A stretch of DNA of 64,000 nt. It comes from Elymus sibiricus (Eukaryota; Streptophyta; Magnoliopsida; Poales; Poaceae). This document shows, one piece after another, positions 44,685-56,922 of the stretch. The first letter of the stretch is position 1. Each line of letters begins with the position of its first letter. The notes beneath the pieces were generated by a model. The model saw only the letters and a list, made by a program, of their open reading frames with translations, made no database searches and was not told the origin of the DNA. Location: contig CM077673.1 of NCBI GenBank assembly GCA_039707655.1, forward strand, positions 271,010,288 to 271,074,287, given 5' to 3'. The translations under genes were made by a program, and so were the position numbers.

Positions 44685-46679
44685 ATGACTCAAGAAAACA
44701 CCAAATTGTGTGATTTTCCCAATACTAATAATAATGATTTTATTAGTACTCCGATTGCTCCTCCCGCCACTAGTGCGGAGTCTTGTGATATTAATGCCGC
44801 TTTGTTGAATCTTGTCATGAAAGATCAATTTGCCGGTACTCCTAATGAGGATGCCGCGTCCCATCTAAACACATTCGTAGAATTGTGTGATATGCAAAAG
44901 TAATAAGATGTGGACAATGATATAGTGAAGTTGAAATTATTTCCTTTCTCCTTGTGGGATCGTGCAAAAATTTGGTTTTCTTCTTTGCCTCGCAATAGTA
45001 TCGATTCTTGGAATAAGTGCAAGGATGCTTTTATTACTAAGTATTTTCCACCCGTGAAAATTATTTCCCTTAGGACTCAAATCATGAATTTTAAGCAACT
45101 TGAGCATGAACATGTTGCACAATCTTGGGAAAGAATGAAATTGATGCTAAGAAATTGTCCTACTCATGGTTTAAATCTTTGTATGATCATACAAAATTTT
45201 TATGCAGGATTGAATTTTGTCTCTAGAAATCTTTTAGATTCCGCCGCGGGTGGCACTTTTATGGAAATTACTTTGGGTGAAGCTACTAAATTGCTAGATA
45301 ATATTATGGCAAATTATTCACAATGGCATACTGAAAGAGCACCTACTAGTAAAAAGGTTAATTCGGTTGAAGAAATTAGTACTTTGAGTGACAAAGTTGA
45401 TGCTTTAATAAAGTTGGTTGCTAGTAAAAATGCTCCTATTGATCTTAATGATGTGCCTTTGTCTACTTTGATTTAGCAAAATAGTGATTCCGTAGATGTG
45501 AATTTCGTCTCGCGAAACAATTTCAATAACAATGCTTATAGAGGTAATTTTAATCCTAGGCCTTTTCCTAGTAATTCCTTTAATAATTATGGTAATTCCT
45601 ATGGTAATTCTTCTTACAATAATAATAGGAACCCCTCTGATCTTGAGAGTAGTATTAAAGAATTTATCAACGCGCAAAAGGTTTTCAATACTACGATAGA
45701 AGAAAAGTTGAATCAGATTGATGATATGTCTAGAAGCATTGATAGAATTTCTCATGATGTAGAAAACCTCAAGTTGAAAACTTTTGCACCTAAGATTGAT
45801 GAATCAATTAAAGCTTTATATGTCTCTATGGATGAAAGTAATAAAAGAACCGCTATGCTTTGAGCTAAAAGAGAATTTTTAGAAAAAGCGTTTGCTAGTG
45901 ATTGCTTTCAGAAAAATGATGAAGATCTTAAAGAGATTGGTGTTTCTTCTATTGATTCCTTGTTTAGTAATATTAAAATTGATGATAAAGGTACTGAAGT
46001 AGAGTCAACTTTAGCTAGAAGGCGTCCCAATAATTTGGAGGGTGAAAGTCTTGATGAAAAAATTGATGAAAGTGGGTTTGAAGAGGTCAAAATTTTAACT
46101 AGTGATGTGCCCACTATTTTGGATTGCAAATATTTTAATTATGATAGTTTCTCTTTGATTGAATGTATTTCTTTGCTGCAATCCATGTTGAATTCACCCC
46201 ATGCTTATGAAGAAAATAAAGCTTTTACTAAACATATTGTTGATGCCATGATGAAATCTTTTGAAGAAAAGTTGGAGTTGGAGATTTCTATTCCTAGAAA
46301 ATTACATGATGAGTTGGAACCTACCATTAAGGTCAATGTTTAAAATTATGAGTGCTTTGCTTTATGTGATTTGGGTGCTAGTGTTTCCACGATTCCGAAA
46401 TCTTTATGTGATGTGCTTGGTCTCACCAATATTGAAGAATGTTCTCTTAATTTGCACTTGGCGGATTCTACTATTAAAAAGCCTTTGGGAAGAATTAATG
46501 ATGTTCTTATTCTTGCAAATAGGAACTATGTGCCCATAGATTTTATTGTTCTTGATATTGATTGCAATCCGTCTTGTCCCATTATACTTGGTAGACCGTT
46601 CTTAGGCACTATAGGTGCCGTGATTGATATGAAAGAAGGCAATATTAGATTTCAGTTTCCACTAGGAAAGGGTATGTAA
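44685..46679 (+). pseudogene. gag-protease frame of element F, four stop sites
   Basis: One frame runs from the ATG at 44685 to TAA at 46677. The Gag domain at about 44760-45330 has the Athila-type P-F-S-L-W-D-R-A-K and S-L-P-R-N-S-I-D-S-W blocks. An Asn-rich segment follows (45490-45640). The protease begins near 46365 with D-L-G-A-S-V-S-T-I-P, catalytic Asp intact, then I-L-G-R-P-F-L. In-frame stops: a double TAA-TAA at 44901-44906, TAG 45474-45476, TGA 45861-45863 and TAA 46341-46343 (probably from CAA). There is no pol after the protease. Gag would package the RNA, with RT and integrase borrowed from a relative. Confidence 0.88.
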
Positions 46680-49189
46680 CACTTCCCTAGAACAAGAATT
46701 AAGCCACCATATGAATCAATCATGAGATGATCCTATGGAGCAAAAACCAAAGATGACAATACTTGAATCTATGCGTTATGACTAGCTAGGGGCGTAAAAC
46801 GATAGCGCTTGTTGGGAGGAAACCCAATGAATAAATTTATTTTCATTTTTTTCTTTCTGTTTTTGAGTGTTGACACAATTATGCCTCTGTTATTATTGTG
46901 TTTTTTATGTTCTATTTAGTGTTTGTGCCAAGTAAAGCCTTTAGGATGATTCATAAGATGAGTAGCAACAATCCTGAATCTGAAACAGAAACTTTGCCTC
47001 CAGTGTAAGAATTTTAATTTTTTACTGGAGCATGATATTGAGCTGAAATTTTAATACAGTATTGATATACATATTCTTTACGTTATCCTAATGTTTCAGA
47101 ATTTTTAGAGTTACAGAAGTATGGTTCGAGTACAGATTACTACAAACTGTTCTGTTTAAGACAGATTCTGTTTTCGTTGCATTGTGTGCTTGTTTTGATG
47201 AATCTATGGGTTGTATTGAAGGATATGAGCCATGGTAAAGTTAAAATAAAGTAGGTATAATGCAATAGTAAAATTTGAATGGTTTTGCAACAATACTTAA
47301 AGTGGTGATTTGCTTTATTGTACTAACGGATCTCACGAAGGTTTTGTTGAGTTTTGTGTGATTGAAGTTTTCAAGTTTTGGGTGAGATCATGATGGATGA
47401 AGGAATAAGGAGTGAAAAGAGCCTAAGCTTGGGGATGCTACAGAACCCCCAAGATATATCTAAAGAGAAACAAGCAACTAAGCTTGGGGATGCCCCGAGT
47501 GGCATCCCTCGTTCTTCTAACGACCATCGGTATTTTACTTGGAGCTATATTTTTATTCGTCACATATCATGAGTTTTGCTTGGAGTGTCTTGTATCATTT
47601 GAGTCTTTGCTTGCTTTGCTTTCTAGTTTGTTACTAGTATCCTTGCTGGACACACCTACTTGAGAGGGCCAAAATTATGCTAAGATTTGTTAGAATTGCT
47701 CTTTATGCTTCACTTAAACTTTTTGAGCTATGGAATTGCTCTAACGCTTCACTTATATCTTTTTGAGCACGGTGTGCTTGGAAACTTTTGAAGAAATATT
47801 CTCATGCTTCACTTATATTAATTTGAGAGTTAGTAAATTTTTAAGAAATGCTCTCATGCTTCACTTATAGTATTTTGAGAGATGAAATCTCTATGCTCAT
47901 GTTCTTCACTTAAATTTGTTTGAGCTTGTAAAAACAATGGCAATATATGAAACTATTCAAGGAGGATATAATAAAAACTTTCATGAAGATCATTGGACAA
48001 ATTAAACTTGATTCCTTGTAATAGTTTTGAGACATGATGATAGTAATATGTGAGTCATGTTAGTGAGTAATTATGCTTTAGTAAGAATATTGGTGTTAAG
48101 GTTTGTGATTCCCTATGCAAGTACGAAAGTCAATAGTTATGGAATGAAATTACATCCTACTTATGGTGCATTATTCGGTGTTAGTTATGCTCAATGCTCG
48201 CTTATGTGAATTTTCGTTTCTTGGTTGGTTGCTTCTCAATCTATTTGCTAGCCTCCACTTGTACTAAGTAGAAATACTACTTGTGCATCCAAAATCCTTA
48301 AATCCAGTTTTGCCTTATGAGTCCACCATACCTACCTATATGCGGTATTTCCATGCCGTTCTAAGCAAATTTGTATGTGCCATCTCTACTTTTCAAAATA
48401 AATTTCCTTTTTGTGTGCTCGTACCGCTCATGAAACGGTAGGGGGTATCCAATATTTTTCCATGCTAGATGTGCTATTCTCAAGATGAGTGTTTATTCAC
48501 TTGTCATTGCATGAGAGTACGGCGGTAATAGGGATATCCAGTCCTGAAATGCAAAAAAATATTTACTTTATGTTGTCAAATAATAAATTCCTTGGAAAGT
48601 GTTGGTATGGAAGGCAACCGTGCCATGGATTGTGAAAGAATGGTGGAAAAAGGAATAAACTTTACTTTATGTTTGGGAACCACCTATGATATATCTAGCA
48701 TGGAAAGTATTGTGAACTACTTTGTCGTTTTCGTTGACAGGAAAGGCCTACGACTCAAAATATTTTCTCTCTCTCAATTTAAACTTTGAGCTCTGGCACC
48801 TCGACAAATCCCTACTTCCCTCTGTGAAGGGTCTATCTATTTACTTTATGCAATTTTTATTTTTATTTGAGTCTCCATCTTCTCTTGTAAAGCACCAACT
48901 AGGGGACACTATGATCATACTTGAGCATTGGGTGTAGTTAATATTTGAGTGTGTTTCATGAATGGATCAATGATTGAGCATGATGGGCTAGGGATAACTT
49001 TCTTTATTGTTGATATTTTAAAAGACATGGTTGCTTGTTGGCATGCTTGAGTATTAAAGTCATTATGTTAAAACTAGACTATTGCTTTGAACCATCTAAA
49101 AGTCCAAATGTCCATGCTACAGAAGAAAAGAATATGTGATGAACATGTTAGGCAGCATTCCACATAAAAATTCTGTTTTTATCATTTAC
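46680..49189 (+). other. 2.5-kb noncoding region of element F
   Basis: No coding sequence is visible beyond short ORFs. It contains AAGCTTGGGGATG-like motifs near 47427 and 47479 that resemble the polypurine tract, and a diverged tandem repeat at 47690-47935. Confidence 0.7.
47690..47935 (+). repeat. Diverged tandem repeat of about 50-60 bp, four to five copies, in element F
   Basis: The phrase TGCTTCACTTA, followed by a T-rich stretch and TTTGAG, recurs at about 47706, 47750, 47806, 47858 and (altered) 47908. Unit length varies. Confidence 0.65.
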
Positions 49190-49207
49190 CTACTCGAGGA
49201 CGAGTAG
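49190..49207 (+). other. Perfect 7-bp stem hairpin before the polypurine tract of F
   Basis: CTACTCG-AGGA-CGAGTAG forms a seven-pair stem with a four-base loop, two bases before the purine-rich AATTAAGCTTGGGGATGA that abuts the 3' LTR. Confidence 0.75.
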
Positions 49208-49208
49208 G

Positions 49209-49226
49209 AATTAAGCTTGGGGATGA
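49209..49226 (+). other. Polypurine tract region of element F
   Basis: GAATTAAGCTTGGGGATGA lies directly before the 3' LTR; AAGCTTGGGG is typical of Athila-like elements. Confidence 0.7.
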
Positions 49227-50798
49227 TGATACGTCTCCAATGTATCTATAATTTTTGCTTGTTCCATGCTGTTATATTATCATTCTTGGATGTTTTACAA
49301 TCATTTTATAGCAACTTTATATCATTTTTTGGGACTAACCTATTGACATAGTGCCAAAGTGCCAGTTGCTTCTTTTGCTTGTTTTTTACTTCGCAGAATA
49401 TCAGTACCAAACGGAGTCCAATCGCGAAGAAACTTTTTGGAGATTTTTTTGGGCCAGAAGACATCCAGTGGGCCAAAGAAGTACCAGAGAGGAGGGCCCA
49501 GGAGACCACAACCCACTAGGGCGCGCCAGAGGCCCCGGGCATGCCCTGATGGGTTGTGCCCTCCTCGGAATGCCTCTCCACCGCCTTTGATGCCTATAAA
49601 TTCCCAAATATTCTAGAAACCCAAGAGGAGTCGACGAAAAACACATTCAGCCGCCGCAAGTTCCACAACCACGAGATCCAATCTAACACCATCATAGAGG
49701 GGTTCATCATCCTCATTGGTGCCTCTCCGATGATGTGTGAGTATTCCACCATAGACCTACGGGTCTGTAGGCAGTAGCTAGATGGATTCCTTTGTCTTTT
49801 GAGTCTCAATACAATGGTCTCTTGGAGATCTATTTGATGTAAACTTTTGCGGTTTGTTTGTTGGGATCCGATGAATTTTGAGTTCATGATCAGTTTCTAT
49901 CCATGAATATTATTTGAGTCTTCTTTGATATCTCATATGCATGATTACTTATAGCCTCGTATTTCTTCTTCGAATCTTTGGTTTAGTTAGGCAAACTAGA
50001 TCGATTTTGCTTGCCATGGGAAGAGGTGCTTTGTGATGGGTTCTATCTTGCGGTGTCCACTCCCAGTGACAGAAGGGGTAGCGAGGCAGGCATGTATCGT
50101 TGCTATTAAGGATAACAAGGTGGGGTCCTTTCCTACATGAATAGATCTTTTCTACATCATGTCACCGTTCTTATTGCATTACTCCGGTTTTCCATGAACT
50201 TAATACACTAGAGGCATGCTGGATAGCGGTCAATGTGTGGAGTAATAGTAGTAGATGCAGAATCATTCCGGTCTACTAATCTTGGACGTGATGCCTATAT
50301 AATGATCATCGCCTTGGATATCGTCATGATTATTTGATCTTCTATCAATTGCCCAACAGTAATTTGTTCACCCACCGTGTGCTATACTCATGAGAGAAGC
50401 CACTAGTGAAACCTACGGCCCCCGGGTCTACTTTTCCAACATATTGCTTTCCAATCTATCTTTTTACCACTTTTGTTTTCAGATCTATTATTCCAGAAAC
50501 CCAAAAATACCTTGCTGCACTTTTTATTTACCTCTTTTATTTTGTGTTCTTGAGAGATCTATATATCCAATCTATCATATCCTAACCTATCTTTTTACCG
50601 TAGAGAGATTGACAACCTCTCTTTCGCGTCGGGTTGCAAGTATTTGTTCTTTGTGTGCATGTGCTGCTTACGTAGTGTTGGTGATCCTCCTACTGGTTCG
50701 ATACCTTGGTTTCATAACTGAGGGAAATACTTACTGTTGCTGTGCTACATCATCCCTTCCTCTTTGGGGAAATACCGGCGCGGTCTCAAGCCATGTCA
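49227..50798 (+). repeat. 3' LTR of element F
   Basis: Near-complete match to 42849-44427, 7 bp shorter overall. It is followed by ACCTC, the other half of the imperfect target duplication. Confidence 0.92.
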
Positions 50799-50803
50799 AC
50801 CTC

Positions 50804-52110
50804 CAACCCCACATGTCTGCCAAGAGCCTTGTGACGCCTCCTAGTCTCCTTCTCAGCAACGTGAGCCCTGTATTGACCCTTAGCCTGTACGCAGAACATC
50901 TTATTCGGCTTCTCGTTGAGCTTCTTAGCCCAAGATGGCTCAGCAAGAGAAGGCGCAGAACGAGGAGTAGCACCACCCTGAACCACAAAGTCCTGATCAT
51001 CCTCATCATCCTCATCCTCATCATTAGAAAGAACAACCTCAGGAGTAGTGTGAGTGGCCCACTTATCTTTCTGTCTTAGCTGTACGACCTTGTGGGGAAC
51101 CACCTCACCACACTCAAACATAAAACCAGGGAAGGTAGAAGCCCAAGTGGTCTCAATATGATACATCAGATACAGACCATAGATGGGGCACTTGCGCTCG
51201 GACACCGCAGAGAGCAGCTCAGACCACATCACACGAGAAACATCCAATGGCCTCACATTATCCTTCTTCCTCGCATGCTGACAGTAAAGAAGCATATCCA
51301 CAAGGTAGGAGTGAACCTGATCAAGATTTCCAACACGAGGAAATAGAGTGTGCATGAAGATACAATGCATGATGTCAAGGAATGGCTCTAGCACCCATGT
51401 TGACTTGCCAGTGGTGGAGGAGATCTTCTCAGTGCTGAAGGGATAGAGATGGCTCTTGTGAGTAGCAACGATCTCCTTATGTGGGCGGAATCCAACTGGG
51501 TTATGGAATCCCGCATCCTTAATACCAAGGAGATCCATGAAGGTCTTCCATGGAGCAGATAGCAACCTGCCATTGGTCATCCAAGTCAGAGTCCTTTCCT
51601 CATCAGTCCCAAGATGGACCGTGGCATAGAACACAACAATGATTTCAGGATCAAATTCCTTGTTGAACTGCATAAGATCGCCAATACCAAGCTTCTCACA
51701 AAGTGGCATGACATCAGCAAAGTATGTGGCATTCTTCTCCATATAGGCAACATCGATGGACTTGACATTTGGGACAAACAAGTCTTCCTTGTGCTTCAGA
51801 ACATCCGTATAGATGGCAAGCTAGCGATGGTTCCAGAAAGGACGGCTGCGAAGAGTTGACTCTTGCGGAACATCATAGGGATACTATTTGCGGGCTTGCG
51901 AAAACTCCTGGCTGGGCAAGAGGGCAAAAGTTTGGGCCTTCTTGGGCTTGTGAGCAACTGACTTGGTACGCTGCTTGGGAGCTTGTTGACTCGAGCTATC
52001 CTCTTGAGTGGAACGGGAACGCTTCGAACTTGCACGAGCTGGATTGGTTCTTCGAACAGAGGAACCACCACCTGGAACCCAAAACACATAGCGAGGGAAA
52101 AACAAAGTAA
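50804..52110 (-). pseudogene. Extra 3' ORF of element E (Sire-like ORF2), main part
   Basis: The open part starts at 51781 and reaches F's insertion at 50804, then continues at 42848. The conserved body carries A-T-V-H-L-G, L-L-S-A-P-W and P-L-D-V-S-R-V-M-W-S-E-L, then an acidic stretch (N-D-E-D-E-D-D-E-D-D) and a basic C-terminal region. In the same frame upstream (52105-51784) lies a Ser/Arg/Lys-rich segment with TAG at about 51884-51886 and another stop near 51822. Such an ORF after pol is common in Sire-clade copia elements and is sometimes called env-like. I see no membrane segment or signal peptide, so an envelope role is not supported here. Confidence 0.7.
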
Positions 52111-53196
52111 AACATATGCATAAGCCAGTAAAAAAGAATGAGCAGAATTGGAGTGAAAGGGGTGAAGATGTGCATTTTGCATCACAAGCGGTAGTACCGC
52201 AGCCTGGCGCGGTAGTACCGCCCGTGGGCGGTAGTACCGCTCCAAAGGTAGCGGTAGTACCGCTCTGGCGGTGTCCACGGGGGAACAACTACTGCTGGCC
52301 GGGATCCGGTAGTACCGGTGACGAAAAATGGGCATCCTCACCACTTGAACTACAACACTACTCCTTAGCCATCTCCCACAACAAGCTCAAGCCTCGATTT
52401 GACGAAAAATCGATGAATACATCTCACATTGCCCAAAAAACCTAGATTCAGAGGATGGAACCGTAGGGGAGAGAAATGGGGGCAATACCAGTATCCATTG
52501 CGAGAGGAGGGGGTGGGGAACGATCCCACCAGTCGGAATCGCGAAAGAGTGGCCGGAGAAGGAGATCCGACGGCGGTCTCCGGAGCTTTGAAGTCGCCTG
52601 GAGAGAGACTCCCATGAGAGGAAGGGGATGAAGGGGTATGGGCCAGTGGGAACTTCCCCTGCCCCGCCCCATAACTCCCGCGGGGCTCTGTCAAGCGGTA
52701 GTACCGCCTATGAGCGGTAGTACCGCCGTTCAGGGCGGTAGTACCTCACAGGACAACATCCAAAGACAGAAAATCAAGGAGATGTAGGCTTATGCAAAAA
52801 ATTAGATTTGAAAAAAAATGCAGAGACTCATATAACCATCAAATACCAAGGAACACTCTGAGAATGCAGATCAATAACCAAATCAAAAAGGTTGGAGTGA
52901 CCCAAAAACATAAAACATGCTTCTCAAAAGCAAATGCCTTTCTAGGAGGGGGCGGTGGCCGAGGCCACCTATGTTTGAGTTAGTTGGTATGGCACCGCGA
53001 AGATTTTAACCTTGGGCCCATGACCAAAACTCGTCTTTGAAGCACAAGTACCATCAAAAATGGCAAATGTGAAAGATTTGATCATTTTATGCATAATAGG
53101 GGGAGGGATAGTTCATTGAGAGAACTAGACTCCCCCTATGTCCATGCCTACATCTCAACAAGACATAATGAAGAGTGTGGTGGGGTGTGCATCAAG
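52111..53196. repeat. Spacer of element E between pol and the extra ORF, with GCGGTAGTACCGC palindromes
   Basis: GCGGTAGTACCGC occurs at about 52189, 52209, 52229, 52252, 52695 and 52714, with degenerate copies at about 52307 and 52736. The segment between (52400-52680) is GC-richer and resembles a 5' leader. No gene is supported. Confidence 0.65.
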
Positions 53197-54886
53197 TCAA
53201 TCTACATTGCTCGAATCAATGATAATTAGCTCATGCCTTAACTCGCAAAATCTTGCTTCATCCAATGGCTTTGTGAATATATCTGCAAGCTGCTCATTAG
53301 TATTGAGATGAATAAGATCAATTTCTCCACGCTTGATATGATCCCGGATGGAGTGATGACGAATCTCAATGTGCTTCGTCTTGCAATGTTGGATCGAGTT
53401 TTTGGAGATACAGATAGCACTCTCGTTGTCATAGTAGAGGGGCACTTTGTCACAAGTGACACCGTAATCCTTTAAAGTTTGCCTCATCCAGAGTAACTGA
53501 ACACAACAACTCGCAGTAGCTACATATTCGGCCTCGGTGGATGAGAGAGAAACACAATTTTGTTTCTTTGAAGACCAACTTACCAAAGAGCGACCAAGGA
53601 ATTGGCAACCTCCGGAAGTTGACTTCCTCTCCACACGGTCTCCCGCCCAATCCGAGTCCGAATAACCTATGAGATCAAATGAAGCACCTTTGGGATACCA
53701 TAAGCCAAAGTTTGGGGTATGAGCCAAATATCGAAAGATTCTTTTGACAGCCACATAGTGACTCTTCTTAGGTGCGGATTGAAATCGTGCACAAATTCCC
53801 ACACTCAACATGATATCCGGCCTAGATGCACAAAGATAAAGCAGGGATCCAATCATGGAGCGATATACCTTTTGATCCACGACTTTACCATAGGGATCAC
53901 TATCAAGTTGGCATTTGAGCGGCATGGGAGTGTTGGGCTTAGCAAGCTTGAGATCATCCAACTTGAATCTCTTGAGCATGTCTTGAGTCTATTTAGCTTG
54001 GTTGATGAAGGTTCCTTGACTTCGAATCCAAGGAAGAACTTCAAATCTCCCATCATGGACATCTCAAACTCTTTCGTCATGAGTGCGACGAACTCATCAT
54101 TAAAAACTTTGTTAGAAGAGCCAAAGATAATATCATCTACATATAGTTGGCATATGAACAAGTTCCCATTAACCCTCTTAGTAAAAAGAGTGGGATCAAT
54201 TTTCCCAATTTCAAACCCACGGTCCTGCAACATCTCGGTAAGGTGCTCATACCATGCACGTGGGGCTTGTTTAAGGCCATAGAGAGCCTTATCGAGGATG
54301 TATACATGATTGGGGAACTTGGGATCCTCGAACCCCGGGGGTTGCCTAACATATACCAATTCCTTAAGTGGACCATTAAAAAAAGCACTCTGCACATCCA
54401 TTTGATATAATTTGAAATCATGATGAGAGGCATAAGAAAGCAACGTGTGAATAGATTCAAGGCGAGCAACATGAGCAAAAGTTTCACCGTATCGATACCC
54501 TCGACTTGGGAGTAGCCTTGAGCCACCAGTCTTGCCTTGTTACGAATAACTATACCGTTTGCATCTTGCTTGTTCTTAAAGATCCATTTGGTTCCAATGA
54601 CATTGTGCTTTTCCTTTGGTCTTGGCACCAATCGCCACACTTTGTTGCGCTCGAAGTTGTTGAGTTCATCATACATGGCTTCAAGCCATTCCCTGTCCTC
54701 GGGGGCCTCTTGTACCTTGAGGGGTTCAAAGCAAGAAACAAACACATGATGTGCACAAAAGTTTGTTAATTGACGACTAGTAGTTACCCCTCTCTTCAAG
54801 CTTCCATATACGTTCTCTAACAAGTGTTGCTTGGTTCTAAGTTTGGAAGCATTCTTGGCAGCTCGTCTTTCTAGGATTTCTTCCAT
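53197..54886 (-). pseudogene. RT and RNase H of element E (copia)
   Basis: On the minus strand the RT starts near 54886 with W-L-E-A-M-Y-D-E-L and N-K-V-W-R-L-V, then D-V-Q-S-A-F-F-N-G and Y-G-L-K-Q-A-P-R-A-W. Y-V-D-D is at about 54133-54144. RNase H (53979-53197) has S-D-S-D-W-A-G-D, S-T-E-A-E-Y-V-A and D-I-F-T-K-P-L-D near the end. The frame changes near 54495 and again near 53990, and a stop separates RT from RNase H. The order integrase-RT-RNase H is diagnostic for copia. Confidence 0.9.
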
Positions 54887-54915
54887 CGAAGGTTGTGGCG
54901 CGGTATCTTGACGAA

Positions 54916-56463
54916 CTAGGGTGCCATCACCAGCTTTCTCTTGATCTTTAGCATGATCTTGATCTTGAGATTGATCTTGATCTTGAGCTTGCCCGGGGAA
55001 GTGAACTTGATCTTGGACATCATGTGATGCAGCAGCATCACCATTAGGTTGATCTTGCCCTTGATCTTGTTCAGAGGTTGAGGGCCTTCACTTTGTTCTT
55101 CGGAAGCGTGTGAGTCTTGCGTCGGTGATGGTTCCACTTGAGTGGAACAGTGTCCTTCTCCTTCAGTGACAAGGGGTTCCTCAACAGGAAGGTAGTGTTC
55201 CACACCCATTCTTCTTATGGCTTGGGGAGGAATTTCATCACCTACATCACAAAGACCACTTTGCTCCACTTGGGAGCCATTATTTTCATCAAACTCTACA
55301 TTATATGTCTCCTCAATGAGTCCCGTGGACTTGTAGAGGACACGGTAAGCATGAGAGTTTGTAGCATAACCAACAAATATGCCCTCATGAGCTCTAGAAT
55401 CGAATTTAGACAAACAGACACCTTTCTTGAGAATGAAACACTTACAACCAAACACCCGGAAGTACTTCAGGTTGGGCTAGTTACCGGTAAGTATCTCATA
55501 TGGATTCTTGTTCAAACCTTTGCAGAGGTAGAGCCGATTAGATGCATGACACGCGGTGTTGATGGGTTCGGCCCAAAAGTTGTACGGAGATTTGAATCCC
55601 GCCATCACGGTCCTTGCCGCATCCATCAATGTCCGGTTCTTCCTCTCTGCAACACCGTTTTGTTGATGGGTATAAGGTGTGGAATATTGGTGCTTTATCC
55701 CCTCATCACTAAGAAACTCATCCAGAGTGTAGTTTTTGAACTCAATGTCGTTGTCACTTCTAATCATCAAAATCTTTGCTTCATGTTGGCGTTGAACTTC
55801 ATTTGAAAAGTTGATGATGGTCTGTTGGGTCTCACTTTTCTTCTTGAAGAAATATACCCATGTCTATCTTGAATAATCATCCACAATCACCAAGCAATAC
55901 TTTCTTCCTCCAAGACTGTCAAAAGATGGAGGGCCGAAGAGATCCATGTGAAGGAGCTCCAAGGTCCTCTTTGAGTAGATTGTAGTTGTTGGACGATGAG
56001 CCTTTTCATGTAGCTTTCCTTCGATACAAGCACTACAAGCACGATCTTTGGCAAAACTCACGTTTGTTAGTCCAAGATTGTGATCCCCATTGAGGAGACT
56101 TTGCAAAGATCTCATATTGACATGGGTTAGCCGGCGATGCCAAAGCCATCCCACATCAACTTTAGCCATTAGGCATGTCGCGGTCTTAGTGAGTCTCTCC
56201 GAGAAGTTAATCACATAGAGACCGTTCTCGACATGCCCAACAAATGCTACTTTAAGAGTCTTGCTCCACAAAAGGGTCACCGTATCAATGCCAAAGAAAG
56301 TACTAAAACCCATGAGTGCAAGTTGATGAACGGAAAGTAAATTGTATGCGAGGGTCTCAACAAGCATGACTCTCTCAATAGTTAAGTCCGGAGAGATAAT
56401 CACCTTACCAAGACCCAATACCTTTGAACTTGTGTCATCACCAAATGAGACATGAGTGGACAA
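54916..56463 (-). pseudogene. GAG-pre-integrase and integrase of element E
   Basis: The 56463-55864 part has a pre-integrase zinc module (L-W-H-R-R-L-T-H, then C-S-A-C) followed by L-H-M-D-L-F-G-P with the first catalytic Asp. The core continues at 55770-55477 with R-S-D-N-D-I-E-F, where copia normally has R-S-D-N-G, and Q-Q-N-G-V-A-E-R-K-N. The C-terminal part at 55455-54916 has G-Y-A-T-N-S-H-A-Y-R-V. Stops lie near 55866 and 55477. The tail has a run of alternating Lys and Ile produced by a repeated TTGATCTTGA sequence at about 54940-55000. Confidence 0.88.
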
Positions 56464-56499
56464 AGATGCATCGGGTCAAACGTCCACCACCAAGTCCTT

Positions 56500-56580
56500 G
56501 CTTCCGGTCATATGATTTGTTGCTCCACTATCAAGCAACCATGATACCCCTCCGGAAGCAAACTCCTACAATAGATCAAT
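56500..56580 (-). pseudogene. Aspartic protease core of element E
   Basis: The minus strand encodes S-W-L-L-D-S-G-A-T-N-H-M-T-G at about 56490-56540, the copia protease active site, intact. A TGA follows about 10 codons later, before the pre-integrase frame. Confidence 0.75.
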
Positions 56581-56922
56581 GCTTGGCTTTAGGTACCCAT
56601 TCTTTAATGGGCCCTTTCATGTTAGTGACAAGGGTCTTAGGAACCCAAATAGACCAATCAATGTACTCATAAGAAGAACCAACATATTTGGCATATACAT
56701 GCCCATCACTAGCACGACACAAAACATAAGAGGGGTTAAAATCGCCGGCCTTGTTGGATGGAGTGGTCTTGCCCCTTTTGGCATTACTACCCACACCCTT
56801 GTCCTTCTTCTTCTCATGAGTAATCCCCCTGCTTTGACAAAAGTTTCCTTGAGCGGGGGAGCTTGCATGGTATTCACCTTCTTCTTCTTTTTCGTGTTAG
56901 ATTTGGGTGCAAACCCAATAGC

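Larger units (their letters stand above)
42849..50798 (+). mobile_element. Element F: Athila-like gypsy element with only gag and protease
   Basis: LTRs 42849-44427 and 49227-50798 (about 1.58 kb each) start TGATAYGTCTCCAAYG and end AAGCCAYGTCA. The flanks are ACCTG (42844-42848) and ACCTC (50799-50803). It has a primer site, one gag-protease frame, 2.5 kb of noncoding DNA, a hairpin and a polypurine tract (AAGCTTGGGGATGA). No RT, RNase H or integrase is present, so it is non-autonomous. It resembles the abundant Triticeae Sabrina/Fatima group; that name is from memory and tentative. Confidence 0.88.

Noticed and set aside
50804..51781. Retroviral-type envelope gene in element E
   Set aside because: No signal peptide, transmembrane helix or fusion-like segment; acidic soluble-looking protein.
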